From Gammaproteobacteria bacterium (lineage in GTDB: Bacteria > Pseudomonadota > Gammaproteobacteria > DSM-16500), in assembly GCA_021323555.1 (NCBI GenBank), contig JAJONP010000009.1, positions 1 through 31,165 of the forward strand: a stretch of DNA of 31,165 nucleotides, given 5' to 3'. Position numbers and translations under genes: made by a program. The stretch's first letter is position 1. Every line of letters begins with the position of its first letter. The notes beneath the pieces were generated by a model. The model did no database searches, was not told the origin of the DNA, and saw nothing but the letters and a program-made list of their open reading frames with translations. This document shows positions 18,415-26,272 of this stretch, piece by piece.

Positions 18415-20905
18415 GGCTAAATTTCCTTGCAACGATCTCAACCGCGTGCATTAATGAATAGCCCTCCGCTTGTAACGTTTTGACAGCTTCAAATTCTTCA
18501 CCCTTTGACGAATAGAGAATACGAGAATAAGGATCTAAAATGATGCGATGGACAGAAACACCGGAGGGCGTTTTAATGACACACTCTGAATACTCATCTG
18601 TTTTTCTAAGGCTTTTCAGTAATTTTTCTGTAAAAGGATCTATCGTTAAGCGCTCTGATTTTTTCAGTTGATCAATGGCTTCGGATGTTTGCCCTAATAT
18701 CATTTTTGTATCTGAATTTTCGAATGCCGCTATCGTTGTTGAGTTTTTAAAATAATCATTGATGGATTGAACAATCGTGAGAAAATTCGCATTATAACGC
18801 CTGGCAGTTCGATAACCCGTCTCAATGAATTGAGCAGCCCCATCGTTGTCTCCTCCAAATAAATCCCAGGCTTCATCAATAATACAGGATTTATTCTGCT
18901 GCCTTTCTCCCAAATACATCACTTCACTGATGTGATACATCAATACTAACATCACAATGCGTTGTAAATCTCTTTTTGCTTTCAGCTCTTGCAGTTCCAA
19001 CACTACAAATGTATTGGATAAATCAATGGTTGAGTCCCCTTCAAAATAACGTCCATACATGCCCTCACACGTATAGCTATAGAGAAGATGGGATAAATTT
19101 TTACATACCGCCGAATCCTGGTGTTCTAACCATTTTGCTACGGTTGTAATGGTCGCGTGACAGCCCCTTGCCTGCCATGCGGCTTTTAATCCTTTTTCAA
19201 TAAAAGTGATTTCCGCATCCGATGCAGAGCTTGTCGGATGCGCCATCGCAGCCAGTAGCGGCTTTAGCATGGAGAGGGAGGCATCAAAATCTTTAATATG
19301 GGTAAAGGGATTTAACGAAATAGAGAAATCGGTTGAGAATTCAATGAAAGAACCCCCCAACATTTTACACGTCTTTTCATAAGAGCGGCCAATATCAATG
19401 ACCCATACACGCCCGCCTGAACTGAGGAGTGAAACGATATATTCTTGCGTCAATACGGATTTACCTCGTCCCGAAGCCGCTGCAATCGCCACATTGTAAT
19501 TACCCTCTGCATTATCAAATGGGCTAAAAACGGCTATTTGCCCACGCCTACCGGGTAAAATAAGTCGAGGCGTTCGGCTACCTTTCCACTCACCTTGCAA
19601 TGGCGCAATATTCGCCGCATTGAATGCTGTCATGGTACGTAATCGCCCTAATACGTTCATATCGTGCCAAAGACCTTCCGACATCATCATTGGCAACACA
19701 CTCAAAAAGGATTGCAACTGCAAATACGCTGTCTTTTTTAAACGCCACCCGTTGGCACGATATAAATCCCGAATTTTACGTTCATGCACACTGGCTTCAT
19801 TTTCTTTCGAAAAAAGAATGACTTGAAAATGGGTTTGGACTAACCGATCTCCTTCCGCCAGCCGATCCCGTATATAAGACCACTCCTGAAATTCCTTACC
19901 AATTAACGGCATAAATTTAGCGAGAGGGCTCTTAACAGATTTTTCTTTATTGAGATACGTGAATTGCGATTGCATAGCCGATTTTGAATGATCAATGACG
20001 CGTAGAGATAAAGCCGTCACAAATGAACAAGGTATCTGAAGTGAATGATTAAACAGTTGGCCTATCGAATCCGTCATTTTCCATTGCGCTATATGAGACG
20101 GATAATCTTTAATAGATAAACACCGCGCTTCCCATTTTCCTTCCAAATTTTCAAACTGTAATTTATCTTTAAAAACACGGAGGCAATATTCTGGATTATC
20201 CAATTGAGTAGAAAGTGAGTCATAGGGATTCCATTCGGATTGAGAAGAGTAAATATCAGATGAAGGATGTAATAAATCCGATAATAGACTGATAAACTCT
20301 TTTACCAATATATTTTTAGTTGGCATTTGCATAGATTTTAATGAACTTACTATATCATCACGCACCGTCATCAAATCATGTGTGAACCGATCATGAACCT
20401 TTCGGGGTAACGAAATAGCAATAAACAACCGAAAATCACGTAATATAAAGCTACCCTGTGATGTCAAGCTTTGATAAACGCCTTTTTTTAAAAATTCACT
20501 GCGTTTTTTTGCCAGCCATTCGAAAATTTCACCTTTGCCTGATCGCTCTTCTTCAAAGCGCGAGAGTAATTCTCCCACCTTGTCCGATCCCCATAAGATG
20601 AATTGAATATCCGTCTGCGCGGGTAAAATATCGGTAAAAATACTGGTTAATATAGCCACGATTTCCTCATTTGCTCCCAAAAGCGGTAAAGCTTCTAAAA
20701 TAAAGCCTTGACTTTTTTTATTAATGAAAATACCTGTTTCAGGATCATAACTTTCATAAGGTAATAAACGACTCAATGCTGTAGAATCCATTTTTTCATC
20801 GATTAATGCATTTCGACTTTTTGGGAGAGTGTTAACACCAAAATATGTTTTATCGCCCAGCCACCCGGCCAGTTTATGCCTCATCTCTGAAAAATAATCC
20901 CACAT
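18401..20905 (-). CDS. traC: TraC, conjugation ATPase (VirB4 family)
   Basis: Cytoplasmic ATPase that powers pilus assembly. Length is 834 residues (F TraC 875). The N-terminal TraC/VirB4 domain is followed by Walker A AASGRGKSVLTQ near residue 478, then VWVIDIGRSYEKTC, and Walker B SCIIDEAWDLFGG near 675. FLTIVQSINDYFKNS follows as the Q-loop region typical of the family. A strong ribosome site (AGGAGGAG) precedes the ATG at 20905. The gene lies 3 nt after traV. Confidence 0.96.
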   Translation of the reverse strand: MWDYFSEMRHKLAGWLGDKTYFGVNTLPKSRNALIDEKMDSTALSRLLPYESYDPETGIFINKKSQGFILEALPLLGANEEIVAILTSIFTDILPAQTDIQFILWGSDKVGELLSRFEEERSGKGEIFEWLAKKRSEFLKKGVYQSLTSQGSFILRDFRLFIAISLPRKVHDRFTHDLMTVRDDIVSSLKSMQMPTKNILVKEFISLLSDLLHPSSDIYSSQSEWNPYDSLSTQLDNPEYCLRVFKDKLQFENLEGKWEARCLSIKDYPSHIAQWKMTDSIGQLFNHSLQIPCSFVTALSLRVIDHSKSAMQSQFTYLNKEKSVKSPLAKFMPLIGKEFQEWSYIRDRLAEGDRLVQTHFQVILFSKENEASVHERKIRDLYRANGWRLKKTAYLQLQSFLSVLPMMMSEGLWHDMNVLGRLRTMTAFNAANIAPLQGEWKGSRTPRLILPGRRGQIAVFSPFDNAEGNYNVAIAAASGRGKSVLTQEYIVSLLSSGGRVWVIDIGRSYEKTCKMLGGSFIEFSTDFSISLNPFTHIKDFDASLSMLKPLLAAMAHPTSSASDAEITFIEKGLKAAWQARGCHATITTVAKWLEHQDSAVCKNLSHLLYSYTCEGMYGRYFEGDSTIDLSNTFVVLELQELKAKRDLQRIVMLVLMYHISEVMYLGERQQNKSCIIDEAWDLFGGDNDGAAQFIETGYRTARRYNANFLTIVQSINDYFKNSTTIAAFENSDTKMILGQTSEAIDQLKKSERLTIDPFTEKLLKSLRKTDEYSECVIKTPSGVSVHRIILDPYSRILYSSKGEEFEAVKTLQAEGYSLMHAVEIVARKFSHENK

Positions 20906-20908
20906 AAA

Positions 20909-21304
20909 TTACTCCTCCTCTTTTGAAACAGCATGTAGAGGATAATCAGCCCAATGGGCAGGTTTAACGACTGTCAAAATTTCACTTTCCTGATGATAAT
21001 TACCGGAGGTATCTTCAAAAGGTGCAATCCAAACACGCATGACGGATTCAGAATAGCGCAAGGGTTCATTTTTCTGATGAAGAATGACTCCTTTATTTTG
21101 GGTCATAGCCAGACGATCTTTTTGCTGACAAGATTGACAAGCTATCTCATCATGGCCTATTTCGCCTCGATCAATTCGCGCGTTTACTTGATCCAAGCTT
21201 TCACAGCGCGTGCCTGGTTTCATGGGACAATCAAAATTTGAATTCATTTCAGCACAGCTCGTAAGTAATATCGATGTAAGAATAATGAATATTATTTTCT
21301 GCAT
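20909..21304 (-). CDS. traV: TraV, outer-membrane core lipoprotein
   Basis: Lipoprotein forming, with TraK and TraB, the outer-membrane core of the channel (VirB7-like position). Length is 131 residues. A lipobox LLTSC puts the lipidated Cys near residue 17, followed by the TraV signature CPMKPGTRCESLDQVN and a C-X-X-C (ACQSC). WIAPFEDTSGNYHQES matches the conserved C-terminal half of the family. AAGGAG precedes the ATG. Confidence 0.92.
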   Translation of the reverse strand: MQKIIFIILTSILLTSCAEMNSNFDCPMKPGTRCESLDQVNARIDRGEIGHDEIACQSCQQKDRLAMTQNKGVILHQKNEPLRYSESVMRVWIAPFEDTSGNYHQESEILTVVKPAHWADYPLHAVSKEEE

Positions 21305-21421
21305 AAGAACTCCTTAAGAACTATTTGGCACAGTAGTCACACAATCCTCATTCTTTTTCTCTTTCTTTTTCTTTTCTTAATCTCACATCTGCTTCACGCT
21401 TTCTTCTGACAACGGTAAAAT
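21305..21421. other. gap between traB and traV
   Basis: The longest spacer (117 nt) inside the otherwise packed tra operon. On the minus strand it contains a frame open but without a start, ending in alternating Lys/Glu/Arg codons (purine-rich run about 21350-21380). Other F-type operons often carry dsbC, traP or small genes here. This may be the scar of one, but no recognisable fragment remains. The traV ribosome site lies at its end. Confidence 0.4.
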
Positions 21422-22675
21422 CTACTTATCAGAATTGGGTACAGCGAACAGCGAAGGACCATTTTCAGTCGTCACACGTTGCTCTGATTCATGTTTTTTC
21501 CCATCCAGATAAAAACCCTTTAGGAAAACGACATCCACTACCGTGCCCGCGCTCAACTGAATCACAGGGTGATATTGATCAGCACGCTGAATGTTATAGT
21601 CAGCTAATTTATCCATCGCTTTTCCTGCCCCATTGGCAAGCCCATATTGAGCCATTTTACCGCCATTCACTGTTTGAACGTTTCCTAATGTCGAGACTGA
21701 GTTAGTGGTATAGGTCTGCGATAAAGCGTTCGAAAATCCCGATAAAGCGCCCGCCGCAAATGCACGCTGCAATAATACGCCTTCTCGCCAAACAGGATTG
21801 CCACGCACGCCATTTTTCCCTTCAGAACCAAAAATAGTGCCTTCAACGGGCTGATCAACTACTTCATTCGTAGGAAAGGCACAACTTAAACTCTCTAATC
21901 GAATCATCCCACGTTCAGATGAGATGTCCCCGATCACTGCGGCCGTGACGATGCAGTCTTTCAGATGGCTTTTTCGATGATTCGGTAATGTTCCTCTCTC
22001 AATTAATCGAAATAACATCGGCGTAGGATTCGATTGTGCATTAACAGCGGCAGATGCATCTGCCCCGCCAATCATAACAGCTTTAACAAAAGTGCCCGCA
22101 GGCACATACGTGTCAGGAGTTTTGAGAAGTGTTTCATGCTGAGACGAATTCTCTGATAATGAAAGTTTATCTTCTTGAATGCCTTCGCCTATCCTGTCCG
22201 CTGGATTGGGAGAGCCAGGCGGCGAAGACAGTTGATAGCCTTGATACGCTTGACTCCCAGCCATTTCAGAAGACACTCTCTTTAGGGGTAAAGGTTGGGA
22301 GGCAACAGTGCTCCATTCTTTTTCTAACGCCTCAATGCGCGATTTAACCTCTGTATCGTTTTTTTTATTTTCTTCGAGGAGGGTATGACTTGAATTAACC
22401 AGTGAGTCCAGTTGTTGTTGTAAAACTTGGGTCTTTTTTTCGGAGTCTTCCAATTGTTGCTGTGTTTTTTCTAAAATCGTTGATTGCTCATCGACATGGT
22501 CTAACGGACTCGAAAAATCTGTTTTTTCAATTTTTTGAAGAGGACTATTCGCTTTTTTATCAGACGATAATAAAGAAATTAATAAAATCAGTACGCCTAT
22601 GACAACGCTTACTAAAATAATCAAATTCTTTATTTGGGCTGATTTGATATTTTTTAAAGGCGTCTTATCGGACAT
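21422..22675 (-). CDS. traB: TraB, periplasm-spanning channel scaffold (VirB10 family)
   Basis: Links the inner-membrane complex to the outer-membrane core. I choose ATG 22675 (MSDKTPLKN), 417 residues, since the upstream in-frame part lies inside traK and family members begin with a short cytoplasmic tail. There is a membrane segment at about 16-40, a coiled coil at about 60-120 (KTQQQLEDSEKKTQVLQQQL), a Pro-rich linker (SPPGSPNPAD), and then the VirB10-like beta domain (TYVPAGTFVKAVMIGGADA, LESLSCAFP, VEGTIFGSEG). The start overlaps the traK stop by 11 nt. Confidence 0.93.
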   Translation of the reverse strand: MSDKTPLKNIKSAQIKNLIILVSVVIGVLILLISLLSSDKKANSPLQKIEKTDFSSPLDHVDEQSTILEKTQQQLEDSEKKTQVLQQQLDSLVNSSHTLLEENKKNDTEVKSRIEALEKEWSTVASQPLPLKRVSSEMAGSQAYQGYQLSSPPGSPNPADRIGEGIQEDKLSLSENSSQHETLLKTPDTYVPAGTFVKAVMIGGADASAAVNAQSNPTPMLFRLIERGTLPNHRKSHLKDCIVTAAVIGDISSERGMIRLESLSCAFPTNEVVDQPVEGTIFGSEGKNGVRGNPVWREGVLLQRAFAAGALSGFSNALSQTYTTNSVSTLGNVQTVNGGKMAQYGLANGAGKAMDKLADYNIQRADQYHPVIQLSAGTVVDVVFLKGFYLDGKKHESEQRVTTENGPSLFAVPNSDK

Positions 22676-23381
22676 GATCCACCACCCTGTAAAGCAGAGT
22701 TTCATCATTTTGGTGCAGTTCTTCATTCAGAACAGAAATAGCGCGGCTATCCGGTTGGTAAAAATCTTTAGATCTGATGATTTGCGTTATCTTGCTCTCA
22801 TTTTTCAACTTCCAAATTTCTCCTTGTAATTGGTTGCCCCTATAAAGCGTCATTAGCCGCATCGTCACACCGGCAGCCAGTTTTTTCGTACGCCCTTCAC
22901 TGAGCGAAATGACAGCATAACCTTCTGGCTTTATCTCGTTCACCATGTCATATAAGAGCGTAACCAGGAGTTCTGTATAAGGGGAATTTTTTTCCCAATG
23001 TTCCGCTATTTTTTTGGCAGGTGAAAGGGGTCTTAACTCAATCGTTTCCGATGGAATGTCTAAGGGGGCTAATAATACTGTGTAGCTATGCTCTTTTTCC
23101 GTGCTTATCAAAAGAGTGATGATATGCCGTTCACTGGATGGCACAGCTCTTATAAAAATAACACCTCTCTGCTCGTCTTTCGTCAATTGGTATTCGCCTT
23201 CCACGCCTCTCACAGACAAAATACGATCATCCGTCACAAAAATTTGAGAAAGCTGTTTCGATGAAATTTTTGCAAAAACTGTTTGATTATCTTGCACGAG
23301 TTTCATTTGGAGGGCATAACAGCGACCCTGGAATCCCACAATAGCACTGATCAATAGAATAAAAACGGTGATATTACGCAT
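22665..23381 (-). CDS. traK: TraK, outer-membrane core secretin-like protein
   Basis: VirB9-like component of the core complex. Length is 238 residues (F TraK 242). A signal peptide (VFILLISAIVGFQGRCYA) precedes a beta-rich mature domain. GEYQLTKDEQRGVIFIRA and the SIV-like C-terminal segment fit the TraK N-terminal and C-terminal domains. It lies between traE and traB, in F order, with overlapping ends. Confidence 0.9.
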   Translation of the reverse strand: MRNITVFILLISAIVGFQGRCYALQMKLVQDNQTVFAKISSKQLSQIFVTDDRILSVRGVEGEYQLTKDEQRGVIFIRAVPSSERHIITLLISTEKEHSYTVLLAPLDIPSETIELRPLSPAKKIAEHWEKNSPYTELLVTLLYDMVNEIKPEGYAVISLSEGRTKKLAAGVTMRLMTLYRGNQLQGEIWKLKNESKITQIIRSKDFYQPDSRAISVLNEELHQNDETLLYRVVDHVR

Positions 23382-23937
23382 TCGTTTTGACCTCTTCGAA
23401 TGATTTCACTAATAATCGTCCTGCATGATAGGTAAATGAAATTTGATATGTCACCCGTTGAGCAGGAAGCACAATATTTCCGACCCTGGATTGCATATCA
23501 CCCACTACTTGAGCCACTAACTGAGTGGTATTCACTTTGACATCCACAGGGTAAAACGCTGTTAAAATATCCCCGTTCATGATTCTTTTTTCTTCAGAAA
23601 TTAACTCTTTTTTTAATGATTCATAGAGAGAAGGATCTACATACCGCAAGAGTAAATCACGCTGCATAGCCGCATTCGAGGGCGTTATGTTAAAACGAAG
23701 ATTCGCAAAAAATAAACTCATTTCAGATAAATAAACAGGAGAGACACTTTTTTCGCTCACCCAAAATGATTTTTCCAGGGTAGGCGGTACTAAAAAAATT
23801 CGCTCATGTCCTAAAATAAAGAAGAAGATAAGAGATAATAAAATATTCAATACAAGTAACCCACTTGCCAACGCTAAATAACCATTTCGATGTTGAATTA
23901 AATATTGAATACGTGTTTTTTGTAATAAATGCTTCAT
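23374..23937 (-). CDS. traE: TraE, inner-membrane pilus assembly protein (VirB5/VirB8-like position)
   Basis: F-type TraE, 187 residues (F 188). I choose ATG 23937 with AGGG 7 nt upstream rather than the GTG one codon earlier. One membrane segment lies at about 23-45 (LASGLLVLNILLSLIFFF), followed by the TraE periplasmic domain: FWVSEKSVSPVYLSEM, FNITPSNA and a final VTYQISFTYHAGRLLVKSF are good family matches. Confidence 0.92.
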   Translation of the reverse strand: MKHLLQKTRIQYLIQHRNGYLALASGLLVLNILLSLIFFFILGHERIFLVPPTLEKSFWVSEKSVSPVYLSEMSLFFANLRFNITPSNAAMQRDLLLRYVDPSLYESLKKELISEEKRIMNGDILTAFYPVDVKVNTTQLVAQVVGDMQSRVGNIVLPAQRVTYQISFTYHAGRLLVKSFEEVKTNA

Positions 23938-23941
23938 CACA

Positions 23942-24226
23942 TTACCCTATTATTTCCCTGATATGAGAAGGTGGCGTTACTTTATAAAGAACCAGTGGCG
24001 GTAAATACCAATACACTAAATGTAAAATAAAGTGGTGCCCTTCCTCTCCTTTTATTTTTTTCAATGCCATGATCAGCCCTGCCCCCAAAAGAAACCCCAT
24101 TAGAGGCGCATTTAAAATAAGTAAAAAAGAAAAAAACGGAACAATAAATAAAACTATTTCATCCACTGTCCATAAAATCAATTTAAAAGGTGAGTCAAGG
24201 TATTGTGGAATATAATGCTTGTCCAT
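23942..24226 (-). CDS. traL: TraL, small inner-membrane pilus assembly protein
   Basis: Length is 94 residues (F TraL 91). YIPQYLDSPFKLILWTVDE is a clear family match, and two membrane segments follow (about 27-60). Start and traA stop share a base (TAATG), so translation is coupled. It is VirB3-like in position and topology. Confidence 0.92.
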   Translation of the reverse strand: MDKHYIPQYLDSPFKLILWTVDEIVLFIVPFFSFLLILNAPLMGFLLGAGLIMALKKIKGEEGHHFILHLVYWYLPPLVLYKVTPPSHIREIIG

Positions 24227-24567
24227 TAAGAGGCTCCTGCCACTTTCAGTAGAATATTAAAGAAACAAGCCACCACTAAAATTCCCCCTAGAATCAAAAG
24301 ATTTTTTGTTTTGATAAAAACTGCCAAAGATAAAATGCCCTCTGCAATATAAAGATAGGTTTTCCCCGTTCCTTTTAATGTAGCGACTAGATTATTTTCT
24401 GTGCCTGCTAATAGGTCAGTGCCGCCGGTTGTGGCATCGGCCGAAAAAACATACGTACTTAACGTAAAAAGGCTTATCATTATAAAAATATTTAAAATGC
24501 ATTTATTATGTGAAAAAAATAATTTGTATAAAAAAATTTTCTCCTTTCTTCTTAGGAATTGATGCAT
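24226..24567 (-). CDS. traA: TraA, F-type pilin precursor
   Basis: Major pilin. The 113-residue precursor has a long leader of about 43 residues with basic N-terminus and a hydrophobic core ending in YVFSA. Cleavage there would leave a mature pilin of about 70 residues, the length of mature F pilin. Two hydrophobic helices (about 68-84 and 89-108) are joined by a short basic turn (KTKN), as in F pilin. AGAGGA precedes the ATG and also fits the A(N)GGA core bound by CsrA proteins, suggesting control by the neighbouring csrA. No traQ or traX was seen. Confidence 0.9.
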   Translation of the reverse strand: MHQFLRRKEKIFLYKLFFSHNKCILNIFIMISLFTLSTYVFSADATTGGTDLLAGTENNLVATLKGTGKTYLYIAEGILSLAVFIKTKNLLILGGILVVACFFNILLKVAGAS

Positions 24568-24586
24568 GGCTATTCCTCTTCTAATG

Positions 24587-24805
24587 TTATTTAGGCGATG
24601 CCTTTATTAGGTTTTTAAAGGGTATTTTTTTCTTCTGATCATTCCATTGATTCATTCGCTCATAAATCTCTTTTCTATGTACCTGGATTTCTTTTGGCGC
24701 ATCAATACCTACTCGCACCACAGATCCCTGAACACAAAGAATTTTAACTTCTATATCATGACCAATTTTTATAGTTTGTTTCACGTTCCTTAAAAGTACC
24801 AGCAT
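24587..24805 (-). CDS. csrA: CsrA-family RNA-binding regulator (LvrC-like by position)
   Basis: A 72-residue CsrA paralogue. The fold-defining pattern is intact: [34 protein letters not shown], with the RNA-contacting L4, R6 and R44 positions conserved. The C-terminal tail is longer than usual and Lys-rich. Family members are homodimers that bind GGA in mRNA leaders and block or alter translation. Paralogues placed just ahead of tra genes are known from Legionella conjugative elements (lvrC/csrT type), where they govern the switch of the element. An AGAGAG ribosome site precedes ATG 24805. Its most likely local targets are the GGA-rich leader (25203-25305) and traA. Confidence 0.93.
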   Translation of the reverse strand: MLVLLRNVKQTIKIGHDIEVKILCVQGSVVRVGIDAPKEIQVHRKEIYERMNQWNDQKKKIPFKNLIKASPK

Positions 24806-24857
24806 ACGGTCGCTCTCTTTATAGTGAAAAAATTTTATGACGGAAAATAAATAAAAA

Positions 24858-25031
24858 TCACCTGCGTTTTTCTATAATAAAATCTCCTCTTTTTTCTTCT
24901 TCTATTTTTGAATGTAAAGGCTGTTGGAGCTGTAATCGTTTCATCGAGAATTCTTTGATGAGAGGAAAATTTCTAATAATGGGATAATAAGCTTGAGATA
25001 ATTGTTCTATTTTTAAAATGACATTTCTCAT
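24858..25031 (-). CDS. small LvrB-position protein
   Basis: A 57-residue basic protein beginning [20 protein letters not shown]. The start at ATG 25031 is set by a four-base overlap (ATGA) with the stop of the preceding 54-codon gene; the extra in-frame residues upstream belong to that other gene's reading frame. It is mostly helical, with no membrane segment. It occupies the lvrB slot between an lvrA-position gene and csrA. Function unknown; a role in regulation of transfer or excision is inferred from position only. Confidence 0.72.
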   Translation of the reverse strand: MRNVILKIEQLSQAYYPIIRNFPLIKEFSMKRLQLQQPLHSKIEEEKRGDFIIEKRR

Positions 25032-25192
25032 AAAGATTTTCTCAACAATCGAGTGATAAAAATGAATTTTAAAAATGAAATGAAAAAGGGCGAATAAACC
25101 GCTGGATAAAGACAATTTTCTCTTACTATCCTATCAACCGATACAGAGGATGGATTATTTTTTGGGTATTCAAAATCAACTTTTAATAACAT
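25028..25192 (-). CDS. small LvrA-position protein
   Basis: A 54-residue ORF from ATG 25192 to TGA 25028-25030, too short for most gene callers. Good support: a GGAG ribosome site about 9 nt upstream, an ATGA overlap with the next gene, and natural composition (MLLKVDFEYPKNNPSSVSVD, IVRENCLYPAVYSP). A hydrophobic C-terminal stretch (FFISFLKFIFI) could be amphipathic or membrane-associated. It is the first gene of the leftward operon and corresponds in position to lvrA of Legionella elements; identity is inferred, not verified. Confidence 0.7.
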   Translation of the reverse strand: MLLKVDFEYPKNNPSSVSVDRIVRENCLYPAVYSPFFISFLKFIFITRLLRKSL

Positions 25193-25305
25193 TTTATATT
25201 ACTCCATCAAACGCTAAAATGACTCTTTTGGAATCTATTTTTTTGTTTGTCCTACCTGGATAAGACTAAAATTTATCCAGCTTCAACTTTGTTCCTCCTT
25301 TATCC
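25193..25305 (-). promoter_or_regulatory. GGA-rich leader with stem-loop, probable CsrA target
   Basis: Read on the minus strand, this leader of the leftward operon carries six GGA triplets (complement of 25303-05, 25296-98, 25293-95, 25276-78, 25250-52 and 25203-05). An 8-bp perfect stem (CTGGATAA at 25256-25263 with TTATCCAG at 25273-25280) presents one GGA at its base. A very strong Shine-Dalgarno AAGGAGG (25294-25300) precedes a TTG that would begin a six-codon leader peptide (stop at 25266-25268) running into the stem. GGA clusters in stems are the hallmark of CsrA-bound leaders, and csrA lies two genes downstream. No T-run follows the stem, so it is not a terminator. Confidence 0.5.
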
Positions 25306-25365
25306 TTGTTTTACGTGCCTACCTATTCACAGAGATCATGCCGCACTATTTTTATTAATTTTCTG

Positions 25366-25371
25366 TATAAT
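25366..25371 (+). promoter_or_regulatory. TATAAT, candidate -10 in the divergent control region
   Basis: A perfect TATAAT reading toward the repressor gene. The same bases on the minus strand give TATTATA, a fair -10 toward the leftward tra operon, so this may be a face-to-face promoter pair. No good -35 is present on either strand at 16-18 nt, so activity may need an activator. A second candidate for the repressor is TATAAA (25540-25545) with TTAACT 18 nt upstream. Confidence 0.35.
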
Positions 25372-25398
25372 AGAGTAAGAACGCAAATAATAAAGAAA

Positions 25399-25412
25399 AT
25401 TTTTATAAAAAT
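25399..25412. promoter_or_regulatory. 14-bp perfect palindrome, candidate operator
   Basis: ATTTTTATAAAAAT is perfectly symmetrical and lies between the candidate divergent promoters and the repressor gene. The base composition makes chance palindromes fairly common here, so this is weaker than the 23-bp site downstream. Confidence 0.3.
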
Positions 25413-25470
25413 AAAGGAATTTTTTATTATTTCAATGTACCAATTTTCCAAAAACAGTGTAATTAAGTTT

Positions 25471-25493
25471 TTTTTATCATAAATTGATAAAAA
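25471..25493. promoter_or_regulatory. 23-bp inverted repeat, candidate repressor operator
   Basis: TTTTTATCA, five bases, TGATAAAAA: nine-base arms matching perfectly. It sits about 115 nt upstream of the repressor start, in the 417-bp gene-free interval shared with the leftward operon. Spacing and symmetry suit a dimeric XRE-type repressor contacting one face of the helix, so it may mediate autoregulation and control of tra. Confidence 0.45.
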
Positions 25494-25609
25494 TGTATTA
25501 AAAATATTCTTCTTATTAACTTTTTAAATAGGTAGAGGATATAAATAAAAAAATTTTTTTATTATGAGAAAAAGAATTTTATATCAAAACTTTTAGAGGT
25601 ATTGGACTT

Positions 25610-26272
25610 ATGCATCTTGTGGACATCGCAACCATTCAAGAAAGGGCTAAAAACGAGGAGATAGGGTTCAGCGAACGAGTCTTATTGATCCTTAAACAAC
25701 AAAACAAATCAAAAGCTTGGCTTGCCCAACAAATAGGGATTTCGAACCAAGCATTGCAGTATGTACTGAAATGTTCATCCAATCCAAGAACAAAGTATGT
25801 GATTGAAATAGCCACGGCTTTAGAAGTTAGCCCTGAGTGGCTTTTATTTGGGAAAGGTAATCGTCAAAGCTTGTCCGAAGAATCGACCGAGATAGCACGT
25901 ATTCCCATACTCCCTCTTAACCACGTTCCTCTTTTTACCCAAAAAGATTCTGGCCTGTTGACGGATGAATTCACTCATATTACGTTAAGTTCGCCATGTT
26001 CCTGTTTCGCCACTTTATTAGAAAATTCTTGTATGGAGCCTTTTTTTCAGAGAGGAACATTATTGCTTTTTAACTCCTTAGGTAACCCAAGAAATGGGGA
26101 TTATGTGATTTTTTCATTAGCTAAAAATAACGATGTGCTTTTCAGGGAATATTTTAGAGAGGGAAAAACAACCTATTTCAAAGCTATGAACCCTCTTTAT
26201 GAAAGTTACAAATGCAATAATCCAGCAACTATTTTTGGCGTTTTAATTGAATCCCGAAATCATTTTAAGTAA
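25610..26272 (+). CDS. XRE/S24 phage-type repressor without the cleavage dyad
   Basis: A 220-residue divergent regulator. The N-terminal helix-turn-helix covers about 22-80 (WLAQQIGISNQALQYVL as the HTH core, then NPRTKYVIEIATALEVSPEW). The C-terminal LexA/cI-like domain covers about 95-215. In the usual S-M-x-P motif the Ser is replaced: NSCMEP puts Cys141 before the Met. In the VTVKRL-type motif the Lys is replaced by Arg179 (DVLFREYF). Autocleavage of the LexA kind is therefore unlikely. AGAGG lies 10 nt before ATG 25610. By position it matches the repressor next to lvrA-lvrB-csrA in Legionella elements and probably represses tra. Its 3' end overlaps the convergent gene by 8 nt. Confidence 0.87.
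   Translation: MHLVDIATIQERAKNEEIGFSERVLLILKQQNKSKAWLAQQIGISNQALQYVLKCSSNPRTKYVIEIATALEVSPEWLLFGKGNRQSLSEESTEIARIPILPLNHVPLFTQKDSGLLTDEFTHITLSSPCSCFATLLENSCMEPFFQRGTLLLFNSLGNPRNGDYVIFSLAKNNDVLFREYFREGKTTYFKAMNPLYESYKCNNPATIFGVLIESRNHFK

Noticed and set aside
22676..22726. Longer TraB beginning at 22726
   Set aside because: The extension lies inside traK in another frame and no ribosome site supports it.
25032..25115. 85-residue version of the gene at 24858
   Set aside because: The upstream part overlaps the better-supported 54-codon gene in another frame; the ATGA overlap marks the real start at 25031.
25256..25280. Rho-independent terminator
   Set aside because: The 8-bp stem is A+T-containing and no T-run follows on either strand; an operator or leader structure fits better.
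25193..25609. tRNA, riboswitch or oriT in the control region
   Set aside because: No cloverleaf, known riboswitch core, or nic-type motif with flanking inverted repeats could be identified by eye; oriT remains unlocated in the window.
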